A DNA stretch of 64,000 bases. Origin: CBDDEH01 sp965226865 (GTDB lineage: Bacteria; Chloroflexota; Dehalococcoidia; Lucifugimonadales; JAGWBF01). The position numbers were made by a program, and so were the translations under genes. This document shows positions 33,257-40,719 of this stretch, in pieces. The notes under the pieces are model-generated. The model saw nothing but the letters and a program-made list of their open reading frames with translations. It ran no database searches and had not been told where the DNA came from. Each line of letters opens with the position of its first letter. Position 1 is the first letter of the stretch. The stretch is taken from positions 868,001 to 932,000 of the forward strand of contig CBDDEH010000004.1 of the NCBI GenBank assembly GCA_965226865.1, written 5' to 3'.

Positions 33257-33693
33257 CCGCTGGTACCGGTGGCGTCCTGGGGTATGGGGATGGCCGTTTT
33301 TTTGAGACGGTACGCCTCCAGCGACAGATCGGCCACTAGCTCCTTGAGTTCCCCATTCTCTCGCTTGAGCTGCCCTACCTCATGCTGAGTGGCGTCCCGA
33401 ACCGAGTCACGGGTCAACCTCTCCTTGCCCGCCTCCATGAACTCTTTGGTCCACGAGTAGTAGGAGTGGGGCTTGATCCCCTCCCGCCGGCACAGGTCGT
33501 TGACTGTGACCTCGCGGCGGAAGCCCTCCAGAACAATTCGGATCTTCTCTTCCGAGGTGTACTTACGTCGGGCAGCCGCCTTCACTGTGCGGACGAAAGA
33601 CCTGGTCTGCTCGCTCCGTTCCTCGGCGGCCTCTGCTTTGCTTACTTCTAATTGGGACACATCTGCTCCTTTCTGTGGGTACTCTACCCTCAT
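33253..33693 (-). CDS. IS3-family transposase OrfA (helix-turn-helix)
   Basis: A 146-residue DNA-binding partner of OrfB. The helix-turn-helix reads RKYTSEEKIRIVLEGFRREV, then TVNDLCRREGIKPHSYYSW, the standard transposase_8 form. A coiled-coil leucine-zipper region follows (EVGQLKRENGELKELVADLS). An N-terminal extension of about 35 residues is atypical; a shorter start is possible. It lies within the terminal repeats of the IS and shares a four-base overlap with OrfB. Confidence 0.88.
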   Translation of the reverse strand: MRVEYPQKGADVSQLEVSKAEAAEERSEQTRSFVRTVKAAARRKYTSEEKIRIVLEGFRREVTVNDLCRREGIKPHSYYSWTKEFMEAGKERLTRDSVRDATQHEVGQLKRENGELKELVADLSLEAYRLKKTAIPIPQDATGTSG

Positions 33694-33741
33694 TTCAGGA
33701 GCTCACACCGCCCTCCGACTCTCGGGTTTTCCTACCCTTAT

Positions 33742-33751
33742 ATGTGTCCCA
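33742..33751. repeat. IS3 terminal inverted repeat, right (ATGTGTCCCA)
   Basis: The perfect complement of the left end. It is immediately followed by the truncated GerW-like gene in its own frame. Confidence 0.8.
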
Positions 33752-33869
33752 TTATCGCTGACGGTCTACAACCATCCACAACCATCGGCTCTCCGACCAC
33801 GCTTTTAGCCGTCAGCAGCTTCTCCATCTCCTCCGTTGAATTCTTGAACAGCTTTTCAACCTCTTCCAC
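33752..33869 (-). pseudogene. N-terminal fragment of a GerW/YtfJ family gene, cut by IS3
   Basis: A GTG start at 33869 with AGGAGG (33875-33880) five bases upstream opens a frame reading EEVEKLFKNSTEEMEKLLTA, then KSVVGEPMVVDG. This closely matches the N-terminus of GerW/YtfJ spore-germination-family proteins (VIGEPIxVG signature). The reading continues about six residues with no resemblance and then enters the IS at 33751, ending in TAA at 33738-33740. The rest of the gene is missing from the window. The IS insertion, or an associated deletion, broke the gene. Confidence 0.6.
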
Positions 33870-34128
33870 AGCTTCCTCCTTTTTCTCCTTAGGGTTATGT
33901 AATTAGGGCACCTTCGGCCATCCCCTTCGACTAGAGATGAATGACCATAGTCACACTATAGCTTGCCTCCTCCGCTGGGCAATCGGAAGAACGGCGGATT
34001 TCACAATCGGTCAAAAGGACGAGTCCAAGGTCAGACTCCCTTGCCCCTCCAACCCCCAATGCCACTCTAGGCCCCAAACAGCGGCGAGGCGTGTCGTGAC
34101 GGCATCTCATAAATTAGAATGTGTCGCT

Positions 34129-34441
34129 ATGGTGACTATTCTTGACGACTTTTCTCCGGAGACGCTGGTCAGGGCCATTGAGGAGAACGCTATCGAGGGT
34201 GAGACGACCCTCGCCCAGTGGCCCCGGATGGAGCTCCGCGATGAGCCGGACATGCTGTGGACCATCAGCGACGTGCCATTTCGCCATTTTCAATAACGGG
34301 TTAAGCGCCCGGTTCGCGCCCAATGAAGTCGACACCAGGATACACGAGGCTATCGCCCGCGCCGAGCAGCGAGGTGTACCCATGGCTTGGTGGACGGCCC
34401 CATCCACGGAGCCTCCCAAACTGCTGCCATCCACCCATTGA
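34129..34441 (+). pseudogene. GNAT acetyltransferase N-terminal fragment, frameshifted
   Basis: From ATG 34129 the frame reads MVTILDDFSPETLVRAIEEN, then WPRMELRDEPDMLWTISDVPF, and shifts. In the next frame, starting at 34283, AIFNNGLSARFAPNEVDTRI, HEAIARAEQRGVPMAWWTAP continues the same pattern. Removing the extra C at 34282 joins the two into one protein, with the VPF-x-x-FN and RGVPMxWWxxPST motifs of the N-terminal region of a GNAT N-acetyltransferase family. The catalytic GNAT half is missing after about position 34441. It is a one-base frameshift plus truncation. Confidence 0.55.
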
Positions 34442-34841
34442 CCACTCTACTCCCCACCCCCTAACCTTATAACCAGGGCAAGGAATACCACATGCCAGAG
34501 GGACGAACCCTGAAGAGGTTCGCCCCTTCTTTTTGCCCTTTCGCGCGAAAAAGGGTGATCCACTTGCCACCCGCTCATGCTGAGCCAGTCGAAGCATCAT
34601 CCTAATCCGCCTGAGGCGGACGAAGGCCCCCCTCCCCCGCTCATTCTGAGCATGTCGAAGAATCCCCTTCCTGGACGGCGCCCAAACAAGGGTGTCCTGA
34701 GGGGCTCGCCCTTCAGGCGGGGGTCCGGGGGAGCCCCTCAATGTCCTCTTATATTCCCCGTTCCTGGAGAGGCCTGGGGTTCGGGGGCATCCCCCGATTC
34801 TATATTTCGGGGGGATGGTCGAGTAGCTGAGACGTCGTTGG
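34442..34841. repeat. Dispersed palindromic repeat cluster
   Basis: There is no supported gene here; the ORFs that cross it encode no recognisable protein. Repeat copies: 34571-34596 (CCGCTCATGCTGAGCCAGTCG type), a perfect palindrome TCCGCCTGAGGCGGA at 34606-34620, and 34638-34674 (CGCTCATTCTGAGCATGTCG type, ending in CCTTCCTGG). The GC-rich part 34700-34815 contains further short hairpins. The block GGGGGATGGTCGA near 34811 recurs at 35102. The same repeats are found at 34974, 35041, 43139 and 54639. Confidence 0.65.
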
Positions 34842-35450
34842 ATGGTGGCCGAGAAGGTCCGGGACTACCGCGGACTGGACACCATGAGGCTGACGGGGCT
34901 CATCGTAGATGCCATCACGACGTGGCATCCCGACTATGTCGTCCTTCTAGGGAATCCAGAGGGTCACCTCAGTCCGCTCATGCTGAGCGTGTCAAAGGGG
35001 GTGCAGGGGCACAGCCCCTGCCGGGGGCTTGGGGTGTCCCCCACATTCCCCGCTCATTCTGAGCATGTCGAAGAACCCCCTTCCTGGAGGAAGGGGGCTA
35101 GGGGGATGGTCGAAAAGGCATTTGGGGCCGGGGTCGTGACCGGCTGCGGGTCCGCCTCATGCGGATGGGCCACCGCGTACACGGAGTGAACGTGGGCAGC
35201 TCCGCACAGGAGAGACAGCATTGGGGAACTTTAAGCCGGAGGGCTATTGGTCCCTCCGCGAGATGTCATAGATGGCAGATAGAGATACATGAGGATAACG
35301 AGATAGTGGGGCAAATGGCCGGCCTGCGCTATCGATTCAACAGTAACGGCCTTGTACTGGTAGAGAGTAAAGATGAGATGCGGCGTCGGGGCATCTTATA
35401 GCCCGACAAAGCCGCCGCCCCGATGCTGTCCCTCCTGCCCAACGAAAGCA
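34842..35450 (+). pseudogene. Phage terminase large-subunit remnant interrupted by repeats
   Basis: The pieces lie in several frames. First, EKVRDYRGLDTMRLTGLIVD, then AITTWHPDYVVLL (34842-34960) matches the terminase nuclease segment G-x-DTM-x-L-x-G-x-I...PD. Then come about 150 bases of dispersed repeat. The sequence resumes as FGAGVV (35127) and, one base shifted, RLRVRLMRMGHRVHGVNVGS (35145-35205), which fits GAGVVDRLRQLGH-x-V-x-GVNFG. Last, LRYRFNSNGLVLVESKDEMR (about 35330-35390) is the typical terminase C-terminal run before SPDxADAL; after a stop at 35399, PDKAAAPMLS follows. It is a degraded prophage gene without other phage genes nearby. Confidence 0.5.
34970..35113. repeat. Dispersed repeat block inserted in the terminase remnant
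   Basis: The block begins with CCGCTCATGCTGAGCGTGTC (34974) and ends with CGCTCATTCTGAGCATGTCG and the CTTCCTGGAGGAAGGGGG hairpin (to 35099). The second part is nearly identical, in inverse orientation, to 43139-43196. It splits the terminase-like sequence at a position where intact relatives have none, so the block behaves like an inserted mobile or formerly mobile element. Confidence 0.6.
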
Positions 35451-35486
35451 AAGTCGAGCGATTCCCCGGTAGGTTGAGGGGCCGGT

Positions 35487-36743
35487 TCACTGCTCGGCCT
35501 CCACCTCGGCCAGACGCCTGGCAAGGAACCGGCGCTCCGAGGCGTTTTCGCAAAGTTCCAGCGCTCGTCGATACGCATCCGCCGCCTCGTCGAAACGGCG
35601 TAGCCTGCGTAGCAGGTCGGCTCGGGAGGAGTGGAGCCAGCGATAGTTTTGCAGGGCGCCCGAGACTTCGGCCCGGTCGATTAGCTCCAGACCTCGCTCT
35701 GGCCCACGGGCCATCGCCACGGCCACGGCCCTGTTTAGCTCCACGACTGGGGAAGCGACCAACGACCCCAGCGTCTCGTAAAGGGAGGCTATTTGAGGCC
35801 AGTCGGTCTCGTCAGGCGTCGCGGCTTCTGAGTGAAGGTCTGCTATAGCTGCCTGCAACTGGTAAGGTCCAGGCCTTCCCAGCTTCAATGCGCCCCTGAC
35901 TATTACGGCTCCCTCCTGGATCTGTTCCCGGTCCCACAGGGAGCGGTCCTGGTCCTCCATCAGTACGGGTTCGCCGGATGGTGACACGCGGGCGGTCCGG
36001 CGAGAGTTGTGCAGCAGCATCAGCGCCAGCAGGCCCAGGGCCTCGGGTTCGTCGGGCATCAACTCCGCCAGCACGCGGCCCAGGCGTATTGCCTCCGCGC
36101 ACAGATCGACGCGCACCAATACCTCGCCGGTGCTGGCGGAATAGCCCTCGTTGAATATCAGGTAGATGACCGCTAGAACGGAGGATACCCGCTCGGGAAG
36201 CAGATGATCAGGCGGGACCCGGTATGGGATGCGAGCGTCGCGGATCTTGCGTTTGGCCCGGACCAGGCGCTGGGCCAGAGTCGGCTCGGGCATCAGGAAG
36301 GCCCGGGCGATCTCGGGCGTGGTCAGGCCGCCCAAGGTGCGGAGGGTCAAGGCCACTTGCGCCTCTACGTTAAGGGCGGGGTGGCAGCAGGTGAAGATGA
36401 GGCGAAGCCTGTCGTCTTCTAGGGATGAGTCGGATGATCGTTCGACCAACTCGAAATCTTCCTGGCCAACGTCGGTAGATCTGTCCAACGTGGCGTATTT
36501 GTCCACACGAACGCGTTCACGGCGAAGCCTGTCGATAGCCTTACGCTTGGCAGTTGTTGTAATCCAGGCGCCGGGGTTGGACGGAACGCCGTCTTTAGGC
36601 CAGCGGTCGAGGGCCACGGTGAAGGCATCCTGCATTGCGTCCTCGGCGACGTCAAAGTCGCCGTAGACGCGAATCAGAGTGGCGATGATCCGCCCCGACT
36701 CTTTATGGAATACACCCTCGATCGCGCGCTGAGAATCGTCCAT
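35487..36743 (-). CDS. ECF sigma factor, DGPF/YCII-associated (ECF42-like)
   Basis: A 418-residue sigma-70 family factor if ATG 36743 is used; ATG 36779 would add 12 residues but spans a hairpin. Sigma region 2 is in the N-terminal 90 residues (DVAEDAMQDAFTVALDRW, AWITTTAKRKAIDRLRRER). Region 4 is near residues 125-185 (LTTPEIARAFLMPEPTLAQR). The C-terminal ~230 residues form a TPR-like DUF6596 extension (APSGEPVLMEDQDRSLWDR-type segment), characteristic of this ECF group, which replaces an anti-sigma factor as the control element. It lies downstream of the YCII/DGPF partner gene, the conserved arrangement of this group. Confidence 0.88.
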   Translation of the reverse strand: MDDSQRAIEGVFHKESGRIIATLIRVYGDFDVAEDAMQDAFTVALDRWPKDGVPSNPGAWITTTAKRKAIDRLRRERVRVDKYATLDRSTDVGQEDFELVERSSDSSLEDDRLRLIFTCCHPALNVEAQVALTLRTLGGLTTPEIARAFLMPEPTLAQRLVRAKRKIRDARIPYRVPPDHLLPERVSSVLAVIYLIFNEGYSASTGEVLVRVDLCAEAIRLGRVLAELMPDEPEALGLLALMLLHNSRRTARVSPSGEPVLMEDQDRSLWDREQIQEGAVIVRGALKLGRPGPYQLQAAIADLHSEAATPDETDWPQIASLYETLGSLVASPVVELNRAVAVAMARGPERGLELIDRAEVSGALQNYRWLHSSRADLLRRLRRFDEAADAYRRALELCENASERRFLARRLAEVEAEQ

Positions 36744-36756
36744 ATGCCAGCTTGCG

Positions 36757-36786
36757 CCCACCCGTGACCGACAAGTCACGGGTGGG
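36757..36786. repeat. GC-rich stem-loop between the YCII gene and the sigma gene
   Basis: A perfect 12-base stem, CCCACCCGTGAC with its complement, and a 6-base loop CGACAA. It lies directly upstream of the ATG at 36743 on the minus strand, with no U-run, so it could affect translation of the sigma factor or mRNA stability rather than end transcription. Confidence 0.55.
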
Positions 36787-36800
36787 CCAGAAGACTGATC

Positions 36801-37148
36801 TTACATCTCGGCAACGGGGCGGACCTCTACGGACCCGTCCGCTGCGTGAGGGATCTTGGCCGCCCATTTGATGGCTTCGTCCAGGTCATTCGCCTCGATC
36901 AGATAAAAGCCGCCCAACTGCTCCTTGGTCTCGGCGTATGGGCCGTCAGTGGTCAGGGTATTCCCGTCTCGCACACGGACGGTAGTTGTTGTTGAGGTGG
37001 GCTGAAGGGCCTCACCGTGTAGCATATGTCCCGCTGCTTGCAGCTCCTCGGTGTACTGTCCGTATGCGGCGAAAACCTTGCCCATCTCCTCCTGAGATTT
37101 GGCCGCCTCGGCCTTCTCGTCGACGTTTATGAGTAGTAGGTATTTCAT
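36801..37148 (-). CDS. YCII/DGPF-domain protein, ECF partner
   Basis: A 115-residue YCII-related protein. The start MKYLLLINVDEKAEAAKSQE (ATG 37148, preceded by AAGGAGGGG) is chosen over ATG 37229, which would add 27 non-conserved residues. The family-defining motif DGPYAETKEQLGGFYLIEAN, then DLDEAIKWAAKIP, is complete. Such DGPF proteins are usually encoded beside ECF42-type sigma factors and are among their targets. Exact biochemical activity is not known. The genes lie head to tail on the minus strand with 57 bases between. Confidence 0.85.
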   Translation of the reverse strand: MKYLLLINVDEKAEAAKSQEEMGKVFAAYGQYTEELQAAGHMLHGEALQPTSTTTTVRVRDGNTLTTDGPYAETKEQLGGFYLIEANDLDEAIKWAAKIPHAADGSVEVRPVAEM

Positions 37149-37232
37149 TGCCCCTCCTTGCGGTTGATTTTTTGCCCGGCCTTCAACCGGGTCTAATAAT
37201 ACGACGAACGGGACAGCCAAAATCGACACCCT

Positions 37233-38345
37233 CTATTCGACGATTACGCCGATACGGTGGACCATGTTGTTGCCCATACCCTGGTAGGTCCACGGCTGGT
37301 CCACCGGTTGAACCTTGCCCTCAGAGTCTGTAGCGCGGACGCAAAGGGTGTGCTCGCCTGGTCTGGCATCCCACTCATAAGACCACCCACGCCAGGCGTA
37401 TTCCGACACCTGCTCTCCAAGCTTGGCGTCCGACCATGTCTCTCCACCGTCGACGCTGACCTCGACTCGAGACACCCACAGCCGTCCGGCCCAGGCGCGG
37501 CCACTCAAGGCTACCCTCCCTGCTTCAACCAGCCTGGTACGGGTCAGAAAGTCCGGGATGCCAGGGGGAATCATCAAAGCACGAACATTGATTAGATTCA
37601 CCGGCTCGCCTGGATCATCGGCATCCTTCGAGTAACGATAGGCTTGGGCAACCTGGTACCCCTGAAACGGCTCGGCCACAGCTTCTATGCTGTTCAGCCA
37701 CTTCACGCTGGTCATGCCATACCATCCGGGCACTATGAGACGCAACGGATAGCCGTGTTGGGGCTGCAGGGGCTCGCCGTTCATTGCGTATACAAGGAGA
37801 ACGTCCTCGGCCACCGCGTCCTGGATGATCAGGCTTCTTTGGTAGTAATGGACCTCGTCCCCCTGTACACCTCGATCGAGACCCGTGAAAACGATCTCTA
37901 CCGCCTGATCACTGAGTCCAGCTTCCTCTAGAACTCCTCTTAGCGGTGTGCCGGTCCACTCGGCTGTGCCGATGGCCTCAACATGCCAGGGCTGGCTGAT
38001 GCAACGAGGACTTAGCAATGCGCGCCCATTACCGGCACATTCCATCGTAACCGTGATGGTACGGACCGGGCGTTGCTTGATGTCGTCTAAGGTAAGGCTA
38101 AAGGACTTTGAGACCAGCCCGCCAAGCTTTAGTAGCCATGTGGCGGCGTCAACTTCGGGGATGTCGAAATGGACGAGAAGGTAGTGCATACCGGTGGGAG
38201 TTATTGGGTAACGTAGCCCTTCCAGCGGCATGCCCCTGTTCCTCAGGGCAAGCTGAATTTCCTCGCGGTAGAAGATCTCTTCCGAGGCGAGACCGCTGCC
38301 GTCGCCGACGGTCCGAAAACGCTGTCCTGAGTCCTGTTCGCCCAT
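37233..38345 (-). CDS. Sulfite oxidase-family molybdopterin oxidoreductase
   Basis: A 370-residue protein with the sulfite-oxidase fold. The Mo-pterin domain contains ECAGNGRALLSPRCISQPWH, with the Cys that coordinates molybdenum. It is followed by GTPLRGVLEEAG, and the C-terminal Mo-co dimerisation domain holds VEVSVDGGETWSDAKLG and YEWDARPGEHTLCVRATDSE. No heme domain or Tat signal is visible, so it is of the bacterial soluble type, probably cytoplasmic or lacking a clear export signal. Sulfite as substrate is the family default, not proven here. Confidence 0.88.
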   Translation of the reverse strand: MGEQDSGQRFRTVGDGSGLASEEIFYREEIQLALRNRGMPLEGLRYPITPTGMHYLLVHFDIPEVDAATWLLKLGGLVSKSFSLTLDDIKQRPVRTITVTMECAGNGRALLSPRCISQPWHVEAIGTAEWTGTPLRGVLEEAGLSDQAVEIVFTGLDRGVQGDEVHYYQRSLIIQDAVAEDVLLVYAMNGEPLQPQHGYPLRLIVPGWYGMTSVKWLNSIEAVAEPFQGYQVAQAYRYSKDADDPGEPVNLINVRALMIPPGIPDFLTRTRLVEAGRVALSGRAWAGRLWVSRVEVSVDGGETWSDAKLGEQVSEYAWRGWSYEWDARPGEHTLCVRATDSEGKVQPVDQPWTYQGMGNNMVHRIGVIVE

Positions 38346-38379
38346 CTCTATCCTCCGAAGAACCGGGATTAGGCCGAGA

Positions 38380-38772
38380 TTAGGATGGTTTAACGTGTAC
38401 CCGTCTTACCGTGGGGCCCGGCTGCTGCAGGATCTGAAGGATGTTCCCATCGGGGTCAAGCAAGGTGGCTATCCAACCGCCCCAGTCTTCCTGCTCCGGC
38501 GGCCGTATGAACTCGACTCCCTTTCCGATGAGCCGGTCATATTCATCGAGAATGTTTGTCACGGCGAAGCTGACCATTACCCGGTAGGGATCACGCGATT
38601 GCCCTTTTACGCGGTCGTGAAGTCCGATGTTGAGGCGGACGTCGCCAAAGACGAAATTAACGAAGTCGTAATGGTCCCGGTGGACTTTGAGGCTGATAAC
38701 GTCTCTACAGAACTCCAACAGCCTGTCGATGTCCTCGGTCCAGATGGTGACTCCCGCTATGCCTTCGATCAT
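38380..38772 (-). CDS. VOC (glyoxalase/bleomycin resistance) family protein
   Basis: A 130-residue single-module vicinal oxygen chelate protein. The first beta-alpha-beta unit is IAGVTIWTEDIDRLLEFCRD; the second half has EFIRPPEQEDWGGWIATLLD, followed by PDGNILQI, the family's ending with its Glu/Gln metal position replaced by an Asn-Ile stretch. Metal ligands are not all obvious. It is the last gene of the block after trpC, separated by six bases. Substrate is unknown; co-transcription with trpC does not prove a link to tryptophan. Confidence 0.75.
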   Translation of the reverse strand: MIEGIAGVTIWTEDIDRLLEFCRDVISLKVHRDHYDFVNFVFGDVRLNIGLHDRVKGQSRDPYRVMVSFAVTNILDEYDRLIGKGVEFIRPPEQEDWGGWIATLLDPDGNILQILQQPGPTVRRVHVKPS

Positions 38773-38778
38773 TAGCTC

Positions 38779-39561
38779 CTACCCCACTAGCTCGCGCACT
38801 TTTGCGCCCACATCTGGAGACGTAACCAGGGCCTCTCCCACCAATACCGCGTGCACACCGAGCTTCTTCAAACCGTGTACATCCTCGGCCGAAAAGATGC
38901 CGCTCTCGCTGACCAAAATCTTGCCCCGGGGAACCAGACCCGCCAGCTCTTTGGTAACGGAAGTATCGGTATCGAAGGTGCGCAGGTCCCGGTTGTTGAC
39001 GCCTATGATCTCCGCTCCGGCATCCAGCGCCGCCCTGAGTTCCTGTTCGTCATGGACTTCCACCAAGCACTGCATCCAGAGCTTCCGGCTCGTGGCCAGC
39101 AGATCTGACAGGTTTTCAGGTGTAAGGATGGCTATGATGAGCAGAATAGCGTCGGCCCCATAGGCCCTGGCTTGATACACTTGGTATGGGTCGAAGATGA
39201 AGTCCTTGCGCAACACCGGAATCCCATGAGTTAGGACGGTCTGCTTCGCGGCAGCCAGATGGTCCAAAGTCCCCTGGAATCGAGGATCGGTGAGTACGGA
39301 TATGGCGGCTGCGCCGTTCTCGGCGTATATATTTGCCAGCCGGACGGGATCGAAGTCCGGGCATAGGAGTCCTCGAGAGGGAGAGGCTTTCTTTATCTCT
39401 GCGATAAGACGCACCCGGTCGCCCAGCAGAGCGCCGGACAGGTTGAGAGGTTTGGGCTGGGCAGCGATCTTTTCCTCCAGGACCTTCAACGGAGTTTGGG
39501 TCTTCTGTTGGGCGAGTTCACCGGATTTCGCGGCTACTATGTCGTCCAGGATGGTGGCCAT
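38779..39561 (-). CDS. trpC: Indole-3-glycerol-phosphate synthase
   Basis: A 260-residue TIM-barrel enzyme that forms indole-3-glycerol phosphate in tryptophan synthesis. The signature is RVRLIAEIKKASPSRGLL with the catalytic Lys. Further conserved are AISVLTDPRFQGTLDHL, PVLRKDFIFDPYQVYQARAY (catalytic Lys and Glu-containing), EVHDEQEL, GVNNRDLRTF and VSESGIFSAEDV. Length is normal. It lies eight bases after trpD. Confidence 0.96.
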   Translation of the reverse strand: MATILDDIVAAKSGELAQQKTQTPLKVLEEKIAAQPKPLNLSGALLGDRVRLIAEIKKASPSRGLLCPDFDPVRLANIYAENGAAAISVLTDPRFQGTLDHLAAAKQTVLTHGIPVLRKDFIFDPYQVYQARAYGADAILLIIAILTPENLSDLLATSRKLWMQCLVEVHDEQELRAALDAGAEIIGVNNRDLRTFDTDTSVTKELAGLVPRGKILVSESGIFSAEDVHGLKKLGVHAVLVGEALVTSPDVGAKVRELVG

Positions 39562-39569
39562 TTGCCTGC

Positions 39570-40586
39570 TTATTCCCCCAGTTGCTGGCTCAACTCAACC
39601 AGCGCATCGACCTTTTTCAAGGCTGCTCCGCTGTCTATGAGCTCCCGTGCGAGTTGCACGCCCTCATCCATGCTCCGCACCTTTTCTCCCACAAAGAGGA
39701 CGCCCGCGCTGTTCAGCAGAGCCACGTCTCTTATGAGACTCTTTTCTCCCTGGAAAAGAAGGCGTAGAGTCGCGGCGTTTTCGTCGGGACCGGCGCCCTT
39801 GACGTTCGATACTTCCACGTGAGGAAGTCCTAGCTTCTTGGGAGACACGGAATAGGAATCGACCTTGCCGTGCTTGAGCTCCCAGACTTTGGTGTCGGCG
39901 CCCAGAGTAAACTCGTCCAAGCCGTCCTCCCCGTGGACTACAATAGAATGCTCCGAGCCCAGCAACTTCAGGACCTGAGCCATCTTCTCTCCGACACCGG
40001 GATCGGCGACACCCAGAAGCTGCCTCTGGGCCCCCGCTGGGTTCGTGAGGGGGCCGAGGATGTTAAACACGGTCCTGATGCCGAGCTCCTTGCGTACCGG
40101 AGCCGCGTGGCGCATGGCGGGATGAAATATAGGGGCGAACATGAAGCCGATGCCGACTTCCTCGATGCACCGTTTGACGCCCTCCGGACCCAGGTCGATC
40201 TTGATGCCCAGGGCTTCTAGCAGGTCGGCGCTGCCGCAGATACCCGAGGCTGCGCGGTTGCCGTGCTTCGCCACCCTGAGCCCCACCGCAGCGGCGACGA
40301 AGGCCGCTGCGGTGGAGAAGTTGAAGCTCCCCTTGGCGTCGCCCCCTGTGCCGGCGGTATCCACCAGAGTACCTCTGACTTCCACATTCAGGGCCTTCTC
40401 CCGCATGGCCGTGGCCATGCCGGCTATCTCCTCGGCGGTTTCGCCCTTGGTACGCAGGGCGGCAAGGAAGGCGCCGAGCTGGGCGTGGGTAACCTCGCCG
40501 TCCATGATCTGCCGCATCACGGCTGCGGCCTCGTCCATGGTCAGGGATCGGCCCGATACCACTTTATTTAGCGCCTCTGTGATCAT
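39570..40586 (-). CDS. trpD: Anthranilate phosphoribosyltransferase
   Basis: A 338-residue enzyme joining anthranilate to PRPP. ATG 40586 (MITEALNKVVSG) is taken because the preceding 30 codons run into repeat sequence. The PRPP loop DTAGTGGDAKGSFNFSTAAA is intact, followed by KHGNRAASGICGSADLLEALG and the anthranilate-binding ERFLGVADP-like region (QRQLLGVADPGVG). It is separated from trpG by about 130 bases containing palindromic repeats, so the operon may be interrupted here. Confidence 0.95.
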   Translation of the reverse strand: MITEALNKVVSGRSLTMDEAAAVMRQIMDGEVTHAQLGAFLAALRTKGETAEEIAGMATAMREKALNVEVRGTLVDTAGTGGDAKGSFNFSTAAAFVAAAVGLRVAKHGNRAASGICGSADLLEALGIKIDLGPEGVKRCIEEVGIGFMFAPIFHPAMRHAAPVRKELGIRTVFNILGPLTNPAGAQRQLLGVADPGVGEKMAQVLKLLGSEHSIVVHGEDGLDEFTLGADTKVWELKHGKVDSYSVSPKKLGLPHVEVSNVKGAGPDENAATLRLLFQGEKSLIRDVALLNSAGVLFVGEKVRSMDEGVQLARELIDSGAALKKVDALVELSQQLGE

Positions 40587-40683
40587 CTCGCCAGATATTC
40601 TAGCATGAGCTTCGAACCCTTCACCCTCTCTTCCTTCCGAGGGAGAGGTGAGGTAAAAAAGATTGGGCACCCCCAAACCCCCG

Positions 40684-40706
40684 GCAGAGGGGCTGAGCCC
40701 CTCTGC
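40684..40706. repeat. Palindromic repeat between trpG and trpD
   Basis: GCAGAGGGGC and its complement with a three-base TGA loop. A related palindrome (AGAGGGGC...GCCCCTCT) lies at 43226-43243 beside the other large repeat. A T6 run occurs about 25 bases further on the trp strand, too far for a classical terminator. A further pairing CCCTCTC...GGGAGAGG is at 40624-40648. Confidence 0.55.
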
Positions 40707-40719
40707 ACTCCCCGTTGGG

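Larger units (their letters stand above)
32246..33751 (-). mobile_element. IS3-family insertion sequence, complete, 1506 bp
   Basis: The element is bounded by perfect 10-base terminal inverted repeats, TGGGACACAT (32246-32255) and its complement (33742-33751), which give the TG...CA ends typical of IS3. It holds OrfA and OrfB on the minus strand. No target-site duplication is evident (AAAAG on the left, TTATC on the right), which suggests rearrangement or recombination after insertion. Both neighbours (an IS1-like remnant and a GerW fragment) are cut at its borders. Confidence 0.85.

Noticed and set aside
34301..34741. 146-codon minus-strand ORF across the repeats
   Set aside because: Its frame runs through dispersed repeats and the GNAT fragment; no ribosome site or family resemblance.
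34442..35113. Possible CRISPR array
   Set aside because: Repeats are irregularly spaced, partly inverted and of different lengths; no constant spacers and no cas genes nearby.
40645..40706. Intrinsic terminator after trpG
   Set aside because: The T6 run is about 25 bases from the strong hairpin with only weak pairing between; more likely a repeat element.
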